Source: a virus. Taken from it: a stretch of 40,597 nucleotides of DNA. The stretch spans positions 1 through 40,597 of the IMG/VR virus record IMGVR_UViG_3300028045_001047; one strand, written 5' to 3'. The position numbers and the translations under genes were made by a program. This document shows, in pieces, positions 8,892-16,896 of the stretch. A model generated the notes under the pieces. It was not told the DNA's origin. It searched no databases and was given only the letters and a program-made list of their open reading frames with translations. Each line of letters begins with the position of its first letter. Within the stretch, counting starts at the first letter, position 1.

Positions 8892-9407
8892 ATGTCTGAA
8901 CTCACCGCAAATAAAAACTTTCTTTCACCACTAGGATTTAGATTTGTTCTTCAAAGAGCTCCTAACCTAGAATTCTTTTGCCAAGAATTTACATTACCAG
9001 AAATATCAATTGAAGATGTAAATCAAGAAACGCCCAATTTAAGACTGTATCGTCCCGGCACAAAGTTAGAATATTCTCCTTTAAATGTGGAATTCATCGT
9101 TGATGAAGATTTATCAAATTATAAAGAAATACAAGAATGGTTATTTGGCTTAGGTTCTCCTCAAAAAACTCAACAATTTCAAAATCTGAGACAACAAGAG
9201 GTTATAGGTGAACCCGGTGGTATTGTTTCAGATGGTACACTTGTTGTTTTAACTTCAAATCATAATGCAAACATAGAAATTGTTTTTAGAAACTTATTTC
9301 CTATCTCACTTTCTCCTTTAAATTTCACAACCACGTCATCTGATGTAGACTACATAAAAGCAACTGCTACATTTAGATATAACGCATTTACCTTTGTGGG
9401 CTCTTGA
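8892..9407 (+). CDS. Tail tube-like structural protein (gp19 type)
   Basis: A 171-residue protein. NFLSPLGFRFVLQRAPNLEF at the start, then a beta-rich body (CQEFTLPEISIED, LEYSPLNVEFIVDEDLSNY, IEWLFGLG-like helix, ending TATFRYNAFTFV), fits the Hcp/gp19 tail-tube fold. T4 gene 19 lies elsewhere in T4, so the position is not diagnostic. The ATG was chosen over a GTG 12 bases earlier; both have weak ribosome sites. The stop codon lies inside the -35 box of the next promoter. It could also be a baseplate protein of the same fold. Confidence 0.6.
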   Translation: MSELTANKNFLSPLGFRFVLQRAPNLEFFCQEFTLPEISIEDVNQETPNLRLYRPGTKLEYSPLNVEFIVDEDLSNYKEIQEWLFGLGSPQKTQQFQNLRQQEVIGEPGGIVSDGTLVVLTSNHNANIEIVFRNLFPISLSPLNFTTTSSDVDYIKATATFRYNAFTFVGS

Positions 9408-9432
9408 CAAACGGTTCACTCTATGATATAAT
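9404..9432 (+). promoter_or_regulatory. Sigma70-type early promoter with extended -10
   Basis: TTGACA, 17-base spacer, TATAAT preceded by TGA. It marks the switch from late to early/middle genes and drives uvsY and uvsW. The -35 and the following ACGGTTCA are repeated exactly in the promoter at 24315. Confidence 0.88.
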
Positions 9433-9464
9433 AGCTATGTTGTTTTCGATAATAGGATAATATA

Positions 9465-9902
9465 ATGGACATTGATGAGATAATTAAAGAGTGGTCTAAT
9501 GATTGCGTTGTAGATGAAACGAATTTATCAGCTGCTAGTACGAATATACCTATTCTACATGCCAAATATATAACTATGTATACGAATGCTAGATTGCGTA
9601 GAACGAGGCTATATGAGAAAAGAAAAGAGGCTAAAAGAATTCTGACAGAATATTACTCTGGTGATTTGAATAATCCACAAGATTTGAATATGATTCGTAG
9701 AGAACCTTTTAGTAAGAAATTATTAAATCAGCAAGTACAAACATATGTTGATGGTGATAAAGAAATGATTGAAATGAATTTAAAGGTTGGTTATCAAGAA
9801 GAACTAATTAAATTATTAGAAGACATTATTAAATCAGTACATACACGAGGTTTTGTTATTAAAAATTCTTTAGACTATCAGAGATTTATGAATGGTGGTT
9901 GA
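9465..9902 (+). CDS. uvsY: Recombination mediator UvsY
   Basis: A 145-residue protein with the UvsY pattern: DETNL...AKY near the start, a basic helical middle with EYYSGD, and the C-terminal signature IKSVHTRGFVIKNSLDYQRF, close to the corresponding T4 segment. UvsY loads the UvsX recombinase onto gp32-coated single-stranded DNA. T4 UvsY has 137 residues. It stands first after an early promoter and just upstream of uvsW, as is common in T4-like phages. The uvsX gene itself is not in this window. Confidence 0.87.
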   Translation: MDIDEIIKEWSNDCVVDETNLSAASTNIPILHAKYITMYTNARLRRTRLYEKRKEAKRILTEYYSGDLNNPQDLNMIRREPFSKKLLNQQVQTYVDGDKEMIEMNLKVGYQEELIKLLEDIIKSVHTRGFVIKNSLDYQRFMNGG

Positions 9903-9914
9903 AATATATACTTT

Positions 9915-10154
9915 ATGGATAAAATGAATAATTTTAACGGTGAATACCTAACAATATCAAAAGACACTTGCAAATACTATCACGACCACTTGGAACGCTA
10001 TATGTACATATATAGTCCAGAGTATAGATATACTACAGAAGAAGTTCATGCAATGAGCGTATTAAAGGCTCTAATTTCTTTATTAGGAGAACCATTAATA
10101 GATAGACACCACGATCCTGTTGTTCATCCGATTCAATATGAGTTAAATTTGTAA
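9915..10154 (+). CDS. Small protein of unknown function between uvsY and uvsW
   Basis: A 79-residue protein rich in Tyr and His (CKYYHDHLERYMYIYSPEYRY, DRHHDPVVHP). No membrane span or paired cysteines. It begins 12 bases after uvsY and has only a weak ribosome site. Location suggests a recombination-repair accessory role, but nothing in the sequence proves it. Confidence 0.55.
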   Translation: MDKMNNFNGEYLTISKDTCKYYHDHLERYMYIYSPEYRYTTEEVHAMSVLKALISLLGEPLIDRHHDPVVHPIQYELNL

Positions 10155-10242
10155 AAGGTCAAGTCGTTTTGAATTGGCAATTATCCATATGCCAGCGTTG
10201 TGGTCGGGAATCTTATATCTATTTATAAAAATGGAAATCACA

Positions 10243-11688
10243 ATGACTGACATTCTAAGAATTACAAAATTAAATGAAGTGAACATGCGGGTAGATGCTG
10301 AATCAGGTATTCGTATGGAATTAAGTGATAAGCTCACATTTGAAGTTCCTGGTGCTAAATTTATGCCCAGCGTGAGAAACCGCGTGTGGGATGGTAAGAT
10401 ACGATTGTTAAATGCTATGACTGGTGAGCTCTATGTTGGTTTGTTACCAGAAGTATTAGAGTTTGCAAAGGCCCGCGGTTACGAATGCATTGTAGATGAA
10501 AGTTTATCAAAACAAGAAGACTTTACACTGAATAAGGCCGAAGAGTTTGTAAAAGATTTATCATTACCTTTTGAACCAAGAGACTATCAGTACAACAGTT
10601 TTGTTCATGCGGTACAAAACAATCGCGCACTGGTGTTGTCTCCAACTGGTAGTGGTAAATCTTTTATAATCTATTTGTTGGTCAGATACTATGCAAAGAA
10701 AACACTTATTATTGTACCAACAACAAGTTTAGTATCACAATTAAGAAAAGACTTTGTTGCCTATGGACTGAATGATAAATATATACATACAGTAACAGCA
10801 GGTAGTGAGAAGGGTTCAGACAAACCTATTGTTATTAGTACATGGCAATCTATTTACAAACAACCGAAGAAATACTTTTTACAATATGATGTTGTGATTG
10901 GCGATGAGTGTCACCTGTTTAAATCCAAATCTCTTACCTCAATTATGACAAAGTTACTTACCTGTAAATATCGTTTTGGATTTACTGGTACCCTTGACGG
11001 TACATTAACAAATGAACTTGTTTTGCAGGGTTTGTTTGGCGAAAAGAAAATGTACACTAAAACTAAAAAACTCATTGATGAGAAAAGATTAGCACCTTTT
11101 AATATTAAATGTTTAGTTTTAAAACATAAAGAAGAGGAAGCGAAAGATGTTATCAATAGAAATTATCAAGATGAAATGGATTACTTGGTCTCACATGATA
11201 GGAGAAACAGTTTTATCACTAATCTTGTTCTTAGTCTTAACGGGAACAGTTTACTCCTTTTTCAATACGTAGAAAAACACGGAAAAATACTGAATGATTT
11301 AATTAAAACTTCAGCTCCAGATAGAGAAATATATTTTATACATGGAGGAGTGAATACAGAGGAAAGAGAATATGTGCGTAAACGAGTTTCGGAAAAAAAC
11401 GACATTATTATCATTGCTAGTTATGGTGTTTTTAGTACCGGTATTAATGCTCCTAATCTCCATAATATTATCTTTGGTAGTCCTTCTAAGTCTCGTATAC
11501 GTAATTTGCAGTCGATTGGTCGAGTGCTTCGTGTCAGTGAAGGAAAGGATCAAGCAGTTCTTTATGATATAGCTGACGATTGTAAATACAAATCAAAAAT
11601 GAATTTTACATTGAAACACTTTGTAGAAAGAGTACGCATTTATAAAGATGAAGAATTTCGATTTAAAATTTATAATATTGAAATTTAA
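10243..11688 (+). CDS. uvsW: UvsW DNA/RNA helicase
   Basis: A 481-residue SF2 helicase. Walker A SPTGSGKS is at 133-140, the Walker B DECH at 221-224, motif III FTGT near 247, and motif VI QSIGRVLR at 423-430. The N-terminal domain (FMPSVRNRVWDGKIRLL) matches UvsW, and ASYGVFSTGINAPNLHN is a family signature. UvsW unwinds R-loops and branched DNA, shutting off origin replication and driving recombination-dependent replication. The ATG at 10243 with GGA upstream was preferred; an in-frame ATG 12 bases earlier is the alternative. Confidence 0.93.
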   Translation: MTDILRITKLNEVNMRVDAESGIRMELSDKLTFEVPGAKFMPSVRNRVWDGKIRLLNAMTGELYVGLLPEVLEFAKARGYECIVDESLSKQEDFTLNKAEEFVKDLSLPFEPRDYQYNSFVHAVQNNRALVLSPTGSGKSFIIYLLVRYYAKKTLIIVPTTSLVSQLRKDFVAYGLNDKYIHTVTAGSEKGSDKPIVISTWQSIYKQPKKYFLQYDVVIGDECHLFKSKSLTSIMTKLLTCKYRFGFTGTLDGTLTNELVLQGLFGEKKMYTKTKKLIDEKRLAPFNIKCLVLKHKEEEAKDVINRNYQDEMDYLVSHDRRNSFITNLVLSLNGNSLLLFQYVEKHGKILNDLIKTSAPDREIYFIHGGVNTEEREYVRKRVSEKNDIIIIASYGVFSTGINAPNLHNIIFGSPSKSRIRNLQSIGRVLRVSEGKDQAVLYDIADDCKYKSKMNFTLKHFVERVRIYKDEEFRFKIYNIEI

Positions 11689-11691
11689 TGG

Positions 11692-11720
11692 TTGACAGAC
11701 CATTGAAAATATGTTAAAAT
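11692..11720 (+). promoter_or_regulatory. Sigma70-type promoter with extended -10
   Basis: TTGACA, 17-base spacer ending TGT, then TAAAAT, just after the uvsW stop. It drives the operon containing gp55, gp47 and gp46. Confidence 0.82.
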
Positions 11721-11732
11721 AGGACTCATAGT

Positions 11733-12149
11733 ATGGATAAAGTAATGTATTTGAAGATGGTCACCGGTGAAGATTTAATCGCGACTGTTGATAACAGTCA
11801 AATATTTGATGATGTAGATGAATTAGAAATTATAGAACCCTTTGTTATACGCATTTCAAAGTCACATGGATTTTATGAATACTCTGCTGTAAGATGGGGT
11901 ATGTTTTTGAGTGAAAAACATGATCAAACATTTTATGTACTAACAAAACATATTTTGATTTATGGTGACGCAAATCAACAAGCAAAAGATATGTACGACG
12001 GTTGGATAAATGAATCTACTAGCTCTACGGCCATTACAATGTCTAACAACGATTCATCCTCATTCGATCCGGATCCATCCGATATGAATGAGGATGAATT
12101 AGAAGCATATAAAGAAATGTATAGGGAATATTTAAAAAAGGTACATTAG
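11733..12149 (+). CDS. Conserved phage-type small acidic protein, possible Sm-like barrel
   Basis: A 138-residue protein. The first 85 residues (MYLKMVTGEDLIATVD, then IIEPFVIRI and FYVLTKHILIYGD) show five short strands as in the Sm-like small proteins of T4-like aquatic phages. The C-terminal third is acidic and probably disordered. It ends directly against the gp55 start, so it is co-expressed with the late sigma factor. An RNA-binding role would fit an Sm-like fold but is inference. Confidence 0.6.
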   Translation: MDKVMYLKMVTGEDLIATVDNSQIFDDVDELEIIEPFVIRISKSHGFYEYSAVRWGMFLSEKHDQTFYVLTKHILIYGDANQQAKDMYDGWINESTSSTAITMSNNDSSSFDPDPSDMNEDELEAYKEMYREYLKKVH

Positions 12150-12701
12150 ATGGCAAAAAATCATTATGTGAATAACAAAGACTTTTTTGCAGCAATGGTA
12201 GAATTTAGAAATTCTGTTATCATTGCTAAGGCTGAAGAGAAATCAAGGCCGCGAGTTACAAATTATATAGGACATTGTATTAAAGAAATAGCTGTAAATT
12301 TGGCACGAAAACCCAACTTCATGAATTATCCCTTTAAGGATGAAATGATAGGCGACGGTATTGAAAATTCTTTAATGTACATAGATAATTTTAATCCAGA
12401 AAAATCTAAAAATCCATTTGCTTATTTCACGCAAATTATATATTATGCATTTTTAAGAAGAATACAGAAAGAAAAAACGCAACTATATACAAAATATAAA
12501 TTGATGGAAGATATGGATTGGCAGACCTATGAGAAAGGCTTCGGTGATTCTCCTGTAGAAATTAAACATGAACATACTGATTGGTCACAAGAATATATTT
12601 CACGATTTATTGTAGATTTTGAGAATAATAAACGTAGAGAAGTAAAAAAAAGGAACGCCAAAAATGATAGTACCGCATCAGATCCAGGAGTGGATAAATG
12701 A
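12150..12701 (+). CDS. 55: Late-promoter sigma factor gp55
   Basis: A 183-residue homologue of T4 gp55. HYVNNKDFFAAMVEFR at the start and KDEMIGDGIENSLMYIDNF followed by KNPFAYFTQIIYYAFLRRIQ match region-2-like segments of gp55. It binds host core RNA polymerase and recognises TATAAATA, which is present before the structural genes here. The start codon follows the preceding stop directly. The C-terminus is basic then acidic; in T4 the end of gp55 contacts the polymerase flap. Confidence 0.92.
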   Translation: MAKNHYVNNKDFFAAMVEFRNSVIIAKAEEKSRPRVTNYIGHCIKEIAVNLARKPNFMNYPFKDEMIGDGIENSLMYIDNFNPEKSKNPFAYFTQIIYYAFLRRIQKEKTQLYTKYKLMEDMDWQTYEKGFGDSPVEIKHEHTDWSQEYISRFIVDFENNKRREVKKRNAKNDSTASDPGVDK

Positions 12702-12843
12702 ATTGAACAATAAGCGTTCAAACGAAATGACGCGTTTGACTTATTTACAGAAGTTAGAAGATCTGAACGGTTTAATCCATAAAGCAATTATGGGTTATAA
12801 AAGTAATAAGAAAATGAATAAATCGTTAGAAACTTGGAAATGA
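12664..12843 (+). CDS. Small helical protein overlapping the gp55 end
   Basis: A 59-residue reading frame overlapping gp55 by 38 bases in another frame. AAGGA lies upstream of the ATG. The product (IPHQ-like start, then WINELNNKRSNEMTRLTYLQ and KLEDLNGLIHKAIMGYKSNK) is amphipathic and helical, and the stop overlaps the next start as ATGA. Those two features argue that it is real. Function unknown. Confidence 0.55.
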   Translation: MIVPHQIQEWINELNNKRSNEMTRLTYLQKLEDLNGLIHKAIMGYKSNKKMNKSLETWK

Positions 12844-13037
12844 AGGGTTACATACATCTACATGTGAATGGACATTTTGTAAATTATTATATAGATGGTA
12901 TTGGAATTAGGTTAGAAGATTTTATAGTGAATAAATTAGTGAATATAAACGATGTTACATATCTCGTAAAAAAGATTGAGCCTCTTATTGTAGGACCAAA
13001 TGCTGTGTCTATGACATATGTGTATGTTGAAGAATGA
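12840..13037 (+). CDS. Small protein of unknown function
   Basis: A 65-residue protein starting in an ATGA overlap with the preceding stop. Predicted beta-rich: GYIHLHVNGHFVNYYIDG, then VNINDVTYLVKKIEPL and SMTYVYVEE. It is followed by a second ATGA overlap, so it belongs to a chain of translationally coupled genes leading to gp47. I do not recognise the family. Confidence 0.6.
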   Translation: MKGYIHLHVNGHFVNYYIDGIGIRLEDFIVNKLVNINDVTYLVKKIEPLIVGPNAVSMTYVYVEE

Positions 13038-13114
13038 ATCTTGATGACTTTAAGAATGTGAGAAAAGAAATAATGAAAGTAGTGATTAGAAATAAGGCTT
13101 GGTATTTTTTATGA
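13034..13114 (+). CDS. Micro-ORF (26 residues) coupling to gp47
   Basis: A 26-codon frame (MNLDDFKNVRKEIMKVVIRN...) that begins in an ATGA overlap with the upstream stop and ends in an ATGA overlap with the gp47 start, exactly filling the gap. There is no strong ribosome site, so translation would come by re-initiation. It may be a real microprotein or just a translational bridge for gp47. Confidence 0.45.
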   Translation: MNLDDFKNVRKEIMKVVIRNKAWYFL

Positions 13115-14178
13115 AAATAGCTTTGATTACTGATCAACATTTTGGTGCTAGAAACGATAGTTTAGTATTTGTTGATCATATGGAAAAATTCTATAACAAT
13201 GTTGTTTTTCCTTTTTTAATTGAAAATAAAATTGACACTGTTATTGACCTCGGTGATACTTTTGATAGAAGAAAATTTGTCAACTTTAATACCTTGGATT
13301 CTGCGAAAAAAATGTGGTTTGATCGGCTAAGAGATTGTAATATACATTTACATTCGCTCGTTGGTAATCATACGATATATTTTAGAAATACCAATGAATT
13401 AAACACAATAGATCAATTGTTTAAAGAATATGAAAACATCACGGTCTATTCAGAACCAACTGATGTTTCTTTTGGTAATCTGAAGCTTACGATGATGCCA
13501 TGGATTCATAATATGAACTATGCGGATTGTATGGAACATATCGCGAATACGGATACTCGTGTATTGTTTGGTCATCTTGACTTGAGTGGTTTTGTAATGC
13601 ATCAAGGTGTAGTGCAACATCATGGTATGGACACCAAGCCATTTGAAAAGTTTGAGTTGGTGTGTTCAGGTCATTTTCACCACAAGTCGCGTAAGAATAA
13701 CATTCAGTATCTTGGCAATCCATTTGAGCTGACTTGGGGTGACTTTAACGATGCTCGTGGTTTCCATTTGTTTGATACAGAAACGCTTGATCTAAAGTTT
13801 ATACAAAATCCATACCGTATGTTCTATAAGGTATTCTATGATGATACCGATAAAACAATGGATGAAGTGGTAGAAAAAGATTTTACAAACTACGAAAACA
13901 CTTATGTAAAAGTGATTGTACAGAACAAATCAAACCCATACTGGTTTGATTTGATGTTAGATAAACTATATAAATGCAATCCAGCAAATGTAAGTATCGT
14001 AGACGATAACAAAAATCTTGGTGAAATAGACGATGAAGAAATCGTAAACGAGGCTGAAGATACACTGACAATTATGCGTAAGTATGTGGGTAGTTCCAGT
14101 CTAAATGTAGATGCGGTACAATTAAACACATTACTCACTTCACTTTATAGTGAATCACAGTCATTAGATATAGAATGA
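13111..14178 (+). CDS. 47: Recombination nuclease subunit gp47 (Mre11-like)
   Basis: A 355-residue calcineurin-type phosphoesterase. Metal-binding motifs are DQH at 8-10, DLGDTFDRR at 46-54, GNHT at 85-88 and GHFHH at 187-191. With gp46 it forms the SbcCD/Mre11-Rad50-like complex that resects DNA ends for recombination and host DNA turnover. The ATG in the ATGA overlap with the micro-ORF was chosen over an upstream TTG. Its stop overlaps another ATG. Confidence 0.93.
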   Translation: MKIALITDQHFGARNDSLVFVDHMEKFYNNVVFPFLIENKIDTVIDLGDTFDRRKFVNFNTLDSAKKMWFDRLRDCNIHLHSLVGNHTIYFRNTNELNTIDQLFKEYENITVYSEPTDVSFGNLKLTMMPWIHNMNYADCMEHIANTDTRVLFGHLDLSGFVMHQGVVQHHGMDTKPFEKFELVCSGHFHHKSRKNNIQYLGNPFELTWGDFNDARGFHLFDTETLDLKFIQNPYRMFYKVFYDDTDKTMDEVVEKDFTNYENTYVKVIVQNKSNPYWFDLMLDKLYKCNPANVSIVDDNKNLGEIDDEEIVNEAEDTLTIMRKYVGSSSLNVDAVQLNTLLTSLYSESQSLDIE

Positions 14179-14261
14179 TTCACTTTGAAAAAATTCGTGA
14201 GATATATAGATATTTAATATACGGTGTTAGGCCGGTGAATGTTTATATGGACTATTGGTGA
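14175..14261 (+). pseudogene. Probable duplicated start of gp46 (28 codons)
   Basis: A short frame begins in an ATGA overlap with the gp47 stop and reads MIHFEKIRE. The true gp46 further on reads IIHFENIKFKN. At the DNA level 17 of the first 20 bases agree, after which similarity ends and a stop follows. The simplest reading is that gp46 once started here, and that insertion of the membrane-protein gene left this stub. It may still be translated. Confidence 0.5.
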
Positions 14262-14424
14262 TGCAATTTTTATTTTTGCATCGAGTTTTATAGCAGGTCT
14301 TTATATTTATTTTAGTATTAAAGACTATATAAAACAGAAATTATGCAAACATGAACGTACATATAAGCAGTTAGGCGGAAGGCTAGATACAATATGTAAA
14401 GATTGTGGTAAAAAGGTGAACTAA
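14239..14424 (+). CDS. Small membrane protein with zinc-finger-like tail, inserted before gp46
   Basis: A 61-residue protein: one membrane span (about residues 4-26, IGDAIFIFASSFIAGLYIYF), then a basic cytosolic tail with CKHE at 36-39 and CKDCGKK near the end, a possible zinc knuckle. It starts inside the gp46-like stub and ends 1 base before the proposed gp46 start. Similar short CKHE...CxxCG proteins occur in phages without known function. Its position between gp47 and gp46 looks like a recent insertion. Confidence 0.6.
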   Translation: MFIWTIGDAIFIFASSFIAGLYIYFSIKDYIKQKLCKHERTYKQLGGRLDTICKDCGKKVN

Positions 14425-14425
14425 A

Positions 14426-16135
14426 ATCATACACTTTGAAAATATAAAATTTAAAAATTTCCTATCAACAGGAGATGTTTGGACGCAGATTGATTTGTCT
14501 CGTAGTTCAACCACACTTGTTCTTGGAGAAAATGGTTCCGGTAAATCAACAATGCTTGACGCCTTGTGTTTTGCGTTATTCGGTAAACCGTTTCGTAAAA
14601 TCAACAAACCACAGTTAGCTAATTCAATCAACGAAAAGAATTGTTTGGTTGAAGTAAACTTTCGTATTGGTACTAACTCGTATCGTGTGTTGCGTGGTAT
14701 CAAACCAGCAAAGTTTGAAATTTACTACAATGATGTTTTGTTAGGCCAAACTGCTGCGGTAAAAGATTATCAAGAACACCTTGAAAAGAATATTCTGAAA
14801 CTGAATTATACTTCTTTCACACAAGTTGTTATTCTTGGTTCTTCTACATTTATTCCTTTCATGCAACTGTCGGCACAGGCTCGTCGTGAAGTGATTGAAG
14901 ACCTTCTTGATATTAAGATCTTTTCTGTTATGAATGTGTTGCTTAAAACACGCATACAGGAAAATAAAGAATTGTTGAACGATTTGAAATATCAACTTCA
15001 AATCGTTCAAGAAAAACGAGCACTACAACAGAAACATATGAAAGAACTTCGTAGTCAAAACGAAGAACGAGTGAATGAAATTAAGAACGAACTTGAAAAA
15101 AGTAAACTTCAGATTAATGAATTGTCTTTGAAGAAACATAATATTCTAGTTAAGATTAATGAAAACGAAGAAGCTAAACGGAATAAATATGAAGGTGTAT
15201 TAAAGAGATTTTCTGATCTAGAGAAATATCAAAGTCAAATACAAACAAAACAAAACAAGTTAATGAAGGATAGAGATTTTTATCTTGTAAATGATAATTG
15301 TCTGTCTTGTGAACAATCTTTACCCACGGAGTTTAAAGAAAATAAAATAAAGGTACTACAAGAAAGTATAACAGAATATTCTGTAAATATGTTAAAACTA
15401 AAACACGAGTTGGATAAAACTTCTGTGTTTAAAGATGAATTGAAAGTATTAGAAGAACAATACTCAACTCTTGTAGAAGAAAAGTTTAGTTGCGATAAAG
15501 ATGTTGATAATCACAATAGTTACATACGAAAACTTGAAAAACATTTATCCAGTGTAAGTAAGATTGATATGATGACAACACTGGAAGAACTAAAATTAAC
15601 CGAAAGTAAGATTATAGAGATAGAAAAACAACGTGAAGAATCAGTAAAACAAAGAGAATTATATACAGTAGCCGCTGAACTATTGAAAGATAAGGGTATT
15701 AAAACACAAATTGTGAAACAGTATGTTCCCGTGATGAATAAACTTATTAATAAGTATCTTGCAAAGATGGAATTTTTCGTTAACTTTGAACTTGATGAAA
15801 ATTTTAATGAAGTAATAAAGTCTCGTCACCGCGATGAATTTAGTTATGCGTCATTTAGTGAAGGAGAAAAGGCTAGGCTTGACCTTGCATTGTTGCTTAC
15901 TTGGCGTAGTATTGCAAAGATGAAGAATAGTTCTCACACGAATCTGTTAATATTAGATGAAATATTTGACGGTTCGCTTGATAATGTAGGGACTGAAAGT
16001 TTAATGGAAATATTGAACGAAGCACAAGACACGAATATCTTTATTATCTCCCACAAAGGTGAGTCACTACAAGATAAGATGCGTTCAATCATTCGCTTTG
16101 AGAAACATAAAAACTTTTCTAGGATGGTCGCATGA
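14426..16135 (+). CDS. 46: Recombination nuclease ATPase subunit gp46 (Rad50/SbcC-like)
   Basis: About 569 residues. Walker A GENGSGKS is at 34-41, the zinc hook CLSC at 292-295 sits in long coiled coils (about 150-400), and the C-terminal ABC signature FSEGEKARLDLAL and Walker B LLILDEIFDG are present. The family N-terminus IIHFENIKFKNFLSTGD is fully encoded, but no ATG, GTG or TTG lies upstream in this frame: an in-frame TGA at 14417 is followed only by ACT AAA ATC ATA. AAGGTGA is spaced correctly for ATC or ATA. The first standard start is TTG at 14495, which would remove the conserved first strand. Start therefore uncertain. Confidence 0.9.
   Translation: MIHFENIKFKNFLSTGDVWTQIDLSRSSTTLVLGENGSGKSTMLDALCFALFGKPFRKINKPQLANSINEKNCLVEVNFRIGTNSYRVLRGIKPAKFEIYYNDVLLGQTAAVKDYQEHLEKNILKLNYTSFTQVVILGSSTFIPFMQLSAQARREVIEDLLDIKIFSVMNVLLKTRIQENKELLNDLKYQLQIVQEKRALQQKHMKELRSQNEERVNEIKNELEKSKLQINELSLKKHNILVKINENEEAKRNKYEGVLKRFSDLEKYQSQIQTKQNKLMKDRDFYLVNDNCLSCEQSLPTEFKENKIKVLQESITEYSVNMLKLKHELDKTSVFKDELKVLEEQYSTLVEEKFSCDKDVDNHNSYIRKLEKHLSSVSKIDMMTTLEELKLTESKIIEIEKQREESVKQRELYTVAAELLKDKGIKTQIVKQYVPVMNKLINKYLAKMEFFVNFELDENFNEVIKSRHRDEFSYASFSEGEKARLDLALLLTWRSIAKMKNSSHTNLLILDEIFDGSLDNVGTESLMEILNEAQDTNIFIISHKGESLQDKMRSIIRFEKHKNFSRMVA
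14975..15010 (+). repeat. Perfect 14-bp inverted repeat inside gp46
   Basis: TTGAACGATTTGAA and its exact reverse complement are separated by 8 bases, within the first coiled-coil region of gp46. No T-run follows, so it is not a terminator. It could be an mRNA stem or cleavage site, or a product of the coiled-coil coding. Confidence 0.7.
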
Positions 16136-16311
16136 AAAAATACGGTATAAAAGTAAGAGTATCTAATGAAGAGTATCGTTGGGTACTAAATGGCTCAACA
16201 ACAAATGTTAGACCAATAGTGTTTGACACAGAACAAGAGTCAATTGACTTTGCAGAAAAAATGCAATGGAAATTGTATGAAGTAGAATTATATCCGTATA
16301 AGGAGTTTTAG
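16132..16311 (+). CDS. Small protein of unknown function between gp46 and def
   Basis: A 59-residue protein in an ATGA overlap with the gp46 stop. KYGIKVRVSNEEYRWVLNGS, then VFDTEQESIDFAEKMQWKLY and YEVELYPY give a strand-strand-helix-strand pattern. AAGGAG in its last codons serves as the ribosome site for the deformylase gene. Function unknown. Confidence 0.6.
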   Translation: MKKYGIKVRVSNEEYRWVLNGSTTNVRPIVFDTEQESIDFAEKMQWKLYEVELYPYKEF

Positions 16312-16314
16312 AGT

Positions 16315-16851
16315 ATGAGTGTGTTGAAAGAATTGGTACCGATGACCGATCCAATACTCAAACAGAGTACGGTTTCTTTTGATTTTGAAAATCCACCAAT
16401 AGATCCTATGGATCTAGCTGAAGAAATGCGTTATAATATGATCACACATCGCGGTATTGGTCTTGCAGCACCACAGATAGGTTATAATTATTCTGTATTT
16501 GCAGTAGGTAACCCTGATGTGGAAGAGAGTATTCTAGTGTTCTTTAATCCAAGAATCGTACACTACTCTGACGATTTAGTTTTAATGGACGAAGGTTGCC
16601 TATCATTTCCAGGAATTACTTTTAAAATTAAAAGACCTTCAGATATAAGAATGCGTTTTACTGGAGCCACTGGTATTACAGAGACTATGAGGTTTAACGG
16701 TATGACCGCAAGAGTGGTGCAACATGAGTACGACCACTTACACGGAATTACTTTTGATACGAAAATGAGTAAGTTTCATTTAGAAAAAGCAAAGAGGAAG
16801 AAGACGCTAAATAATCGCAAGAAGCGAAAAAAACACTTGTCAAGTGTGTGA
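16315..16851 (+). CDS. def: Peptide deformylase
   Basis: A 178-residue deformylase with all three motifs: GIGLAAPQIG at 47-56, EGCLS at 93-97 (metal ligand C95), and QHEYDH at 136-141 (ligands H137 and H141, catalytic E138). It removes the formyl group from nascent proteins. Phage copies are known from aquatic T4-like phages. The C-terminal 25 residues are lysine/arginine-rich, and the next promoter lies across the gene's 3' end. Confidence 0.95.
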   Translation: MSVLKELVPMTDPILKQSTVSFDFENPPIDPMDLAEEMRYNMITHRGIGLAAPQIGYNYSVFAVGNPDVEESILVFFNPRIVHYSDDLVLMDEGCLSFPGITFKIKRPSDIRMRFTGATGITETMRFNGMTARVVQHEYDHLHGITFDTKMSKFHLEKAKRKKTLNNRKKRKKHLSSV

Positions 16852-16865
16852 GAATATGATATAAT
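16837..16865 (+). promoter_or_regulatory. Sigma70-type promoter with palindromic -35 region
   Basis: TTGTCA, 17-base spacer ending TGA, TATAAT. The -35 sits at the centre of a perfect 7-1-7 palindrome (ACACTTG-T-CAAGTGT, 16833-16847), a possible operator. It overlaps the end of def and drives the MazG/glycosyltransferase operon. Confidence 0.85.
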
Positions 16866-16896
16866 GGTAAGCATATAATGACGGAGAACAAGTATT

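Noticed and set aside
10216-10223. Minus-strand TATAAATA-like match just before uvsW
   Set aside because: No leftward gene follows it; probably chance.
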